Shown here piece after piece: positions 42,826 through 43,099 of a stretch of 43,099 bases of DNA. Both the position numbers and the translations under genes were made by a program. This DNA is from Metamycoplasma spumans ATCC 19526. GTDB lineage: Bacteria > Bacillota_I > Bacilli_A > Mycoplasmatales > Metamycoplasmataceae. Position 1 is the first letter of the stretch. Every line of letters begins with the position of its first letter. The stretch covers positions 1-43,099 of the forward strand of contig JHVF01000007.1 in the NCBI GenBank assembly GCA_000620005.1. The letters are read 5' to 3'. Under the pieces are notes generated by a model, which saw only the letters and a list, made by a program, of their open reading frames with translations, ran no database searches and had not been told where the DNA came from.

Positions 42826-42964
42826 ATATTAATAATTTACAGATACCATTATGATGATAGGACAAACTTTTAAGCTTTCTCGTAGCGAAGTAGCTACCGA
42901 ATGTTGAAGTGAAGAGAAAGTTAAAAGTTTGGACTAGATATTAAAAGATGTAAATTATTAATAT
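42826..42964. repeat. nested three-stem inverted-repeat structure
   Basis: Outer stem: 16 perfect bp, 42826-42841 with 42949-42964. Middle stem: 42863-42881 with 42914-42931, 18 bp with one bulged G. Inner stem: GTAGC (42882-42886) with GCTAC (42893-42897). No ORF covers it. Either a structured RNA or a DNA element such as a replication origin; it lies between the dnaB-like gene and attR. Confidence 0.8.
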
Positions 42965-43057
42965 AAAACTTTTAATTAATATCGAAAGAACTCCTAAAAC
43001 CAAAAATATAGCTTTATATCCTTGATTAACTAAAAAAATACTTTGATTTCCTTAGTC

Positions 43058-43099
43058 AAAGTATTATAAAAAAATATAATACTTTCTAAAATACCTTTT
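43058..43099. repeat. right attachment repeat (attR) with dif-like core
   Basis: The 35 bp at 43065-43099 equal those at 28219-28253. Here the left arm AAAGTATTATA (43058-43068), an A6 spacer (43069-43074) and right arm TATAATACTTT (43075-43085) form a perfect 11-6-11 inverted repeat, as expected for a tyrosine recombinase core. A second hairpin, AATACTTTGA/TCAAAGTATT (43037-43065), abuts it. Confidence 0.8.

Larger units (their letters stand above)
42656..43064. other. non-coding prophage right end
   Basis: No ORF with a ribosome site. Contains the dnaB-like gene leader with competing hairpins (42688-42761), a tandem 10-bp repeat (42777-42796), the nested structure (42826-42964) and a hairpin adjoining attR (43037-43065). 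Confidence 0.75.
28219..43099. mobile_element. integrated prophage of about 14.8 kb
   Basis: Bounded by an exact 35-bp direct repeat (28219-28253; 43065-43099), with one unit of 14846 bp. It contains a tyrosine integrase, a large terminase, portal, capsid-like, fibre-like and DnaB-type helicase genes. All but one gene are on the minus strand in packed operons with 8-nt overlaps. No small terminase, excisionase, repressor, endolysin, holin pair or DNA polymerase is recognisable. Size and layout resemble the Mycoplasma phages MAV1 and phiMFV1 as I remember them. It sits upstream of nusA without cutting the nusA operon. Confidence 0.88.

Overview
The window is a very AT-rich chromosomal segment of a mollicute. 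UGA is read as tryptophan throughout: proS, pyk, infB, ftsH, nusA and most other genes stay open only under code 4. The gene set (FtsH next to Pth and TilS, a DnaD-like and a DnaI-like protein in tandem, a DUF31 surface lipoprotein, archaeal-type ProRS, no cell-wall genes) fits a Mycoplasma of the hominis group (Mycoplasmopsis/Metamycoplasma). I do not assign a species.

Positions 1-28200 are host backbone. In order: two paralogous small membrane proteins (minus); a DnaD-like and an ATPase-degenerate DnaI-like replication pair; a 1552-residue lipoprotein ending in a DUF31 serine protease; thioredoxin, proS and deoB (minus); pyk; serS (minus); an operon recD2-pth-tilS followed by ftsH; a small TM2 protein; and the tightly overlapping minus-strand operon nusA-ylxR-infB-rbfA-mnmG-rlmH. 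The nusA leader carries a hairpin plus U-run between promoter and gene, which looks like an attenuator.

Positions 28219-43099 are a compact prophage of about 14.8 kb, bounded by an exact 35-bp direct repeat (28219-28253 and 43065-43099). Reading down the minus strand it encodes a DnaB helicase ATPase without the N-terminal domain, large terminase, portal, a 704-residue unknown, probable scaffold and capsid, a 446-residue unknown, a tail-fibre-like coiled-coil protein, two small proteins, a Pol-beta-type nucleotidyltransferase, a small membrane protein, a tyrosine integrase and a PD-(D/E)xK-like nuclease. One gene, for an anchored surface protein, runs on the plus strand opposite integrase. 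Size, a lone reversed surface-protein gene and the absence of lysis genes recall the ~15-kb Mycoplasma phages MAV1 and phiMFV1. That relationship is inferred from memory, not from a search.

The most unusual material is non-coding. The two prophage ends carry about 800 bp that would be contiguous in the excised circle. The left end has eight consecutive hairpins with unrelated stem sequences (28263-28632). The right end has a nested three-stem structure (42826-42964). The attachment site between them has a dif-like 11-6-11 core. This is a good candidate for a combined attP and replication origin or a structured RNA. A three-site operator array between the integrase and surface-protein promoters looks like a lysogeny switch, although no repressor gene is visible.
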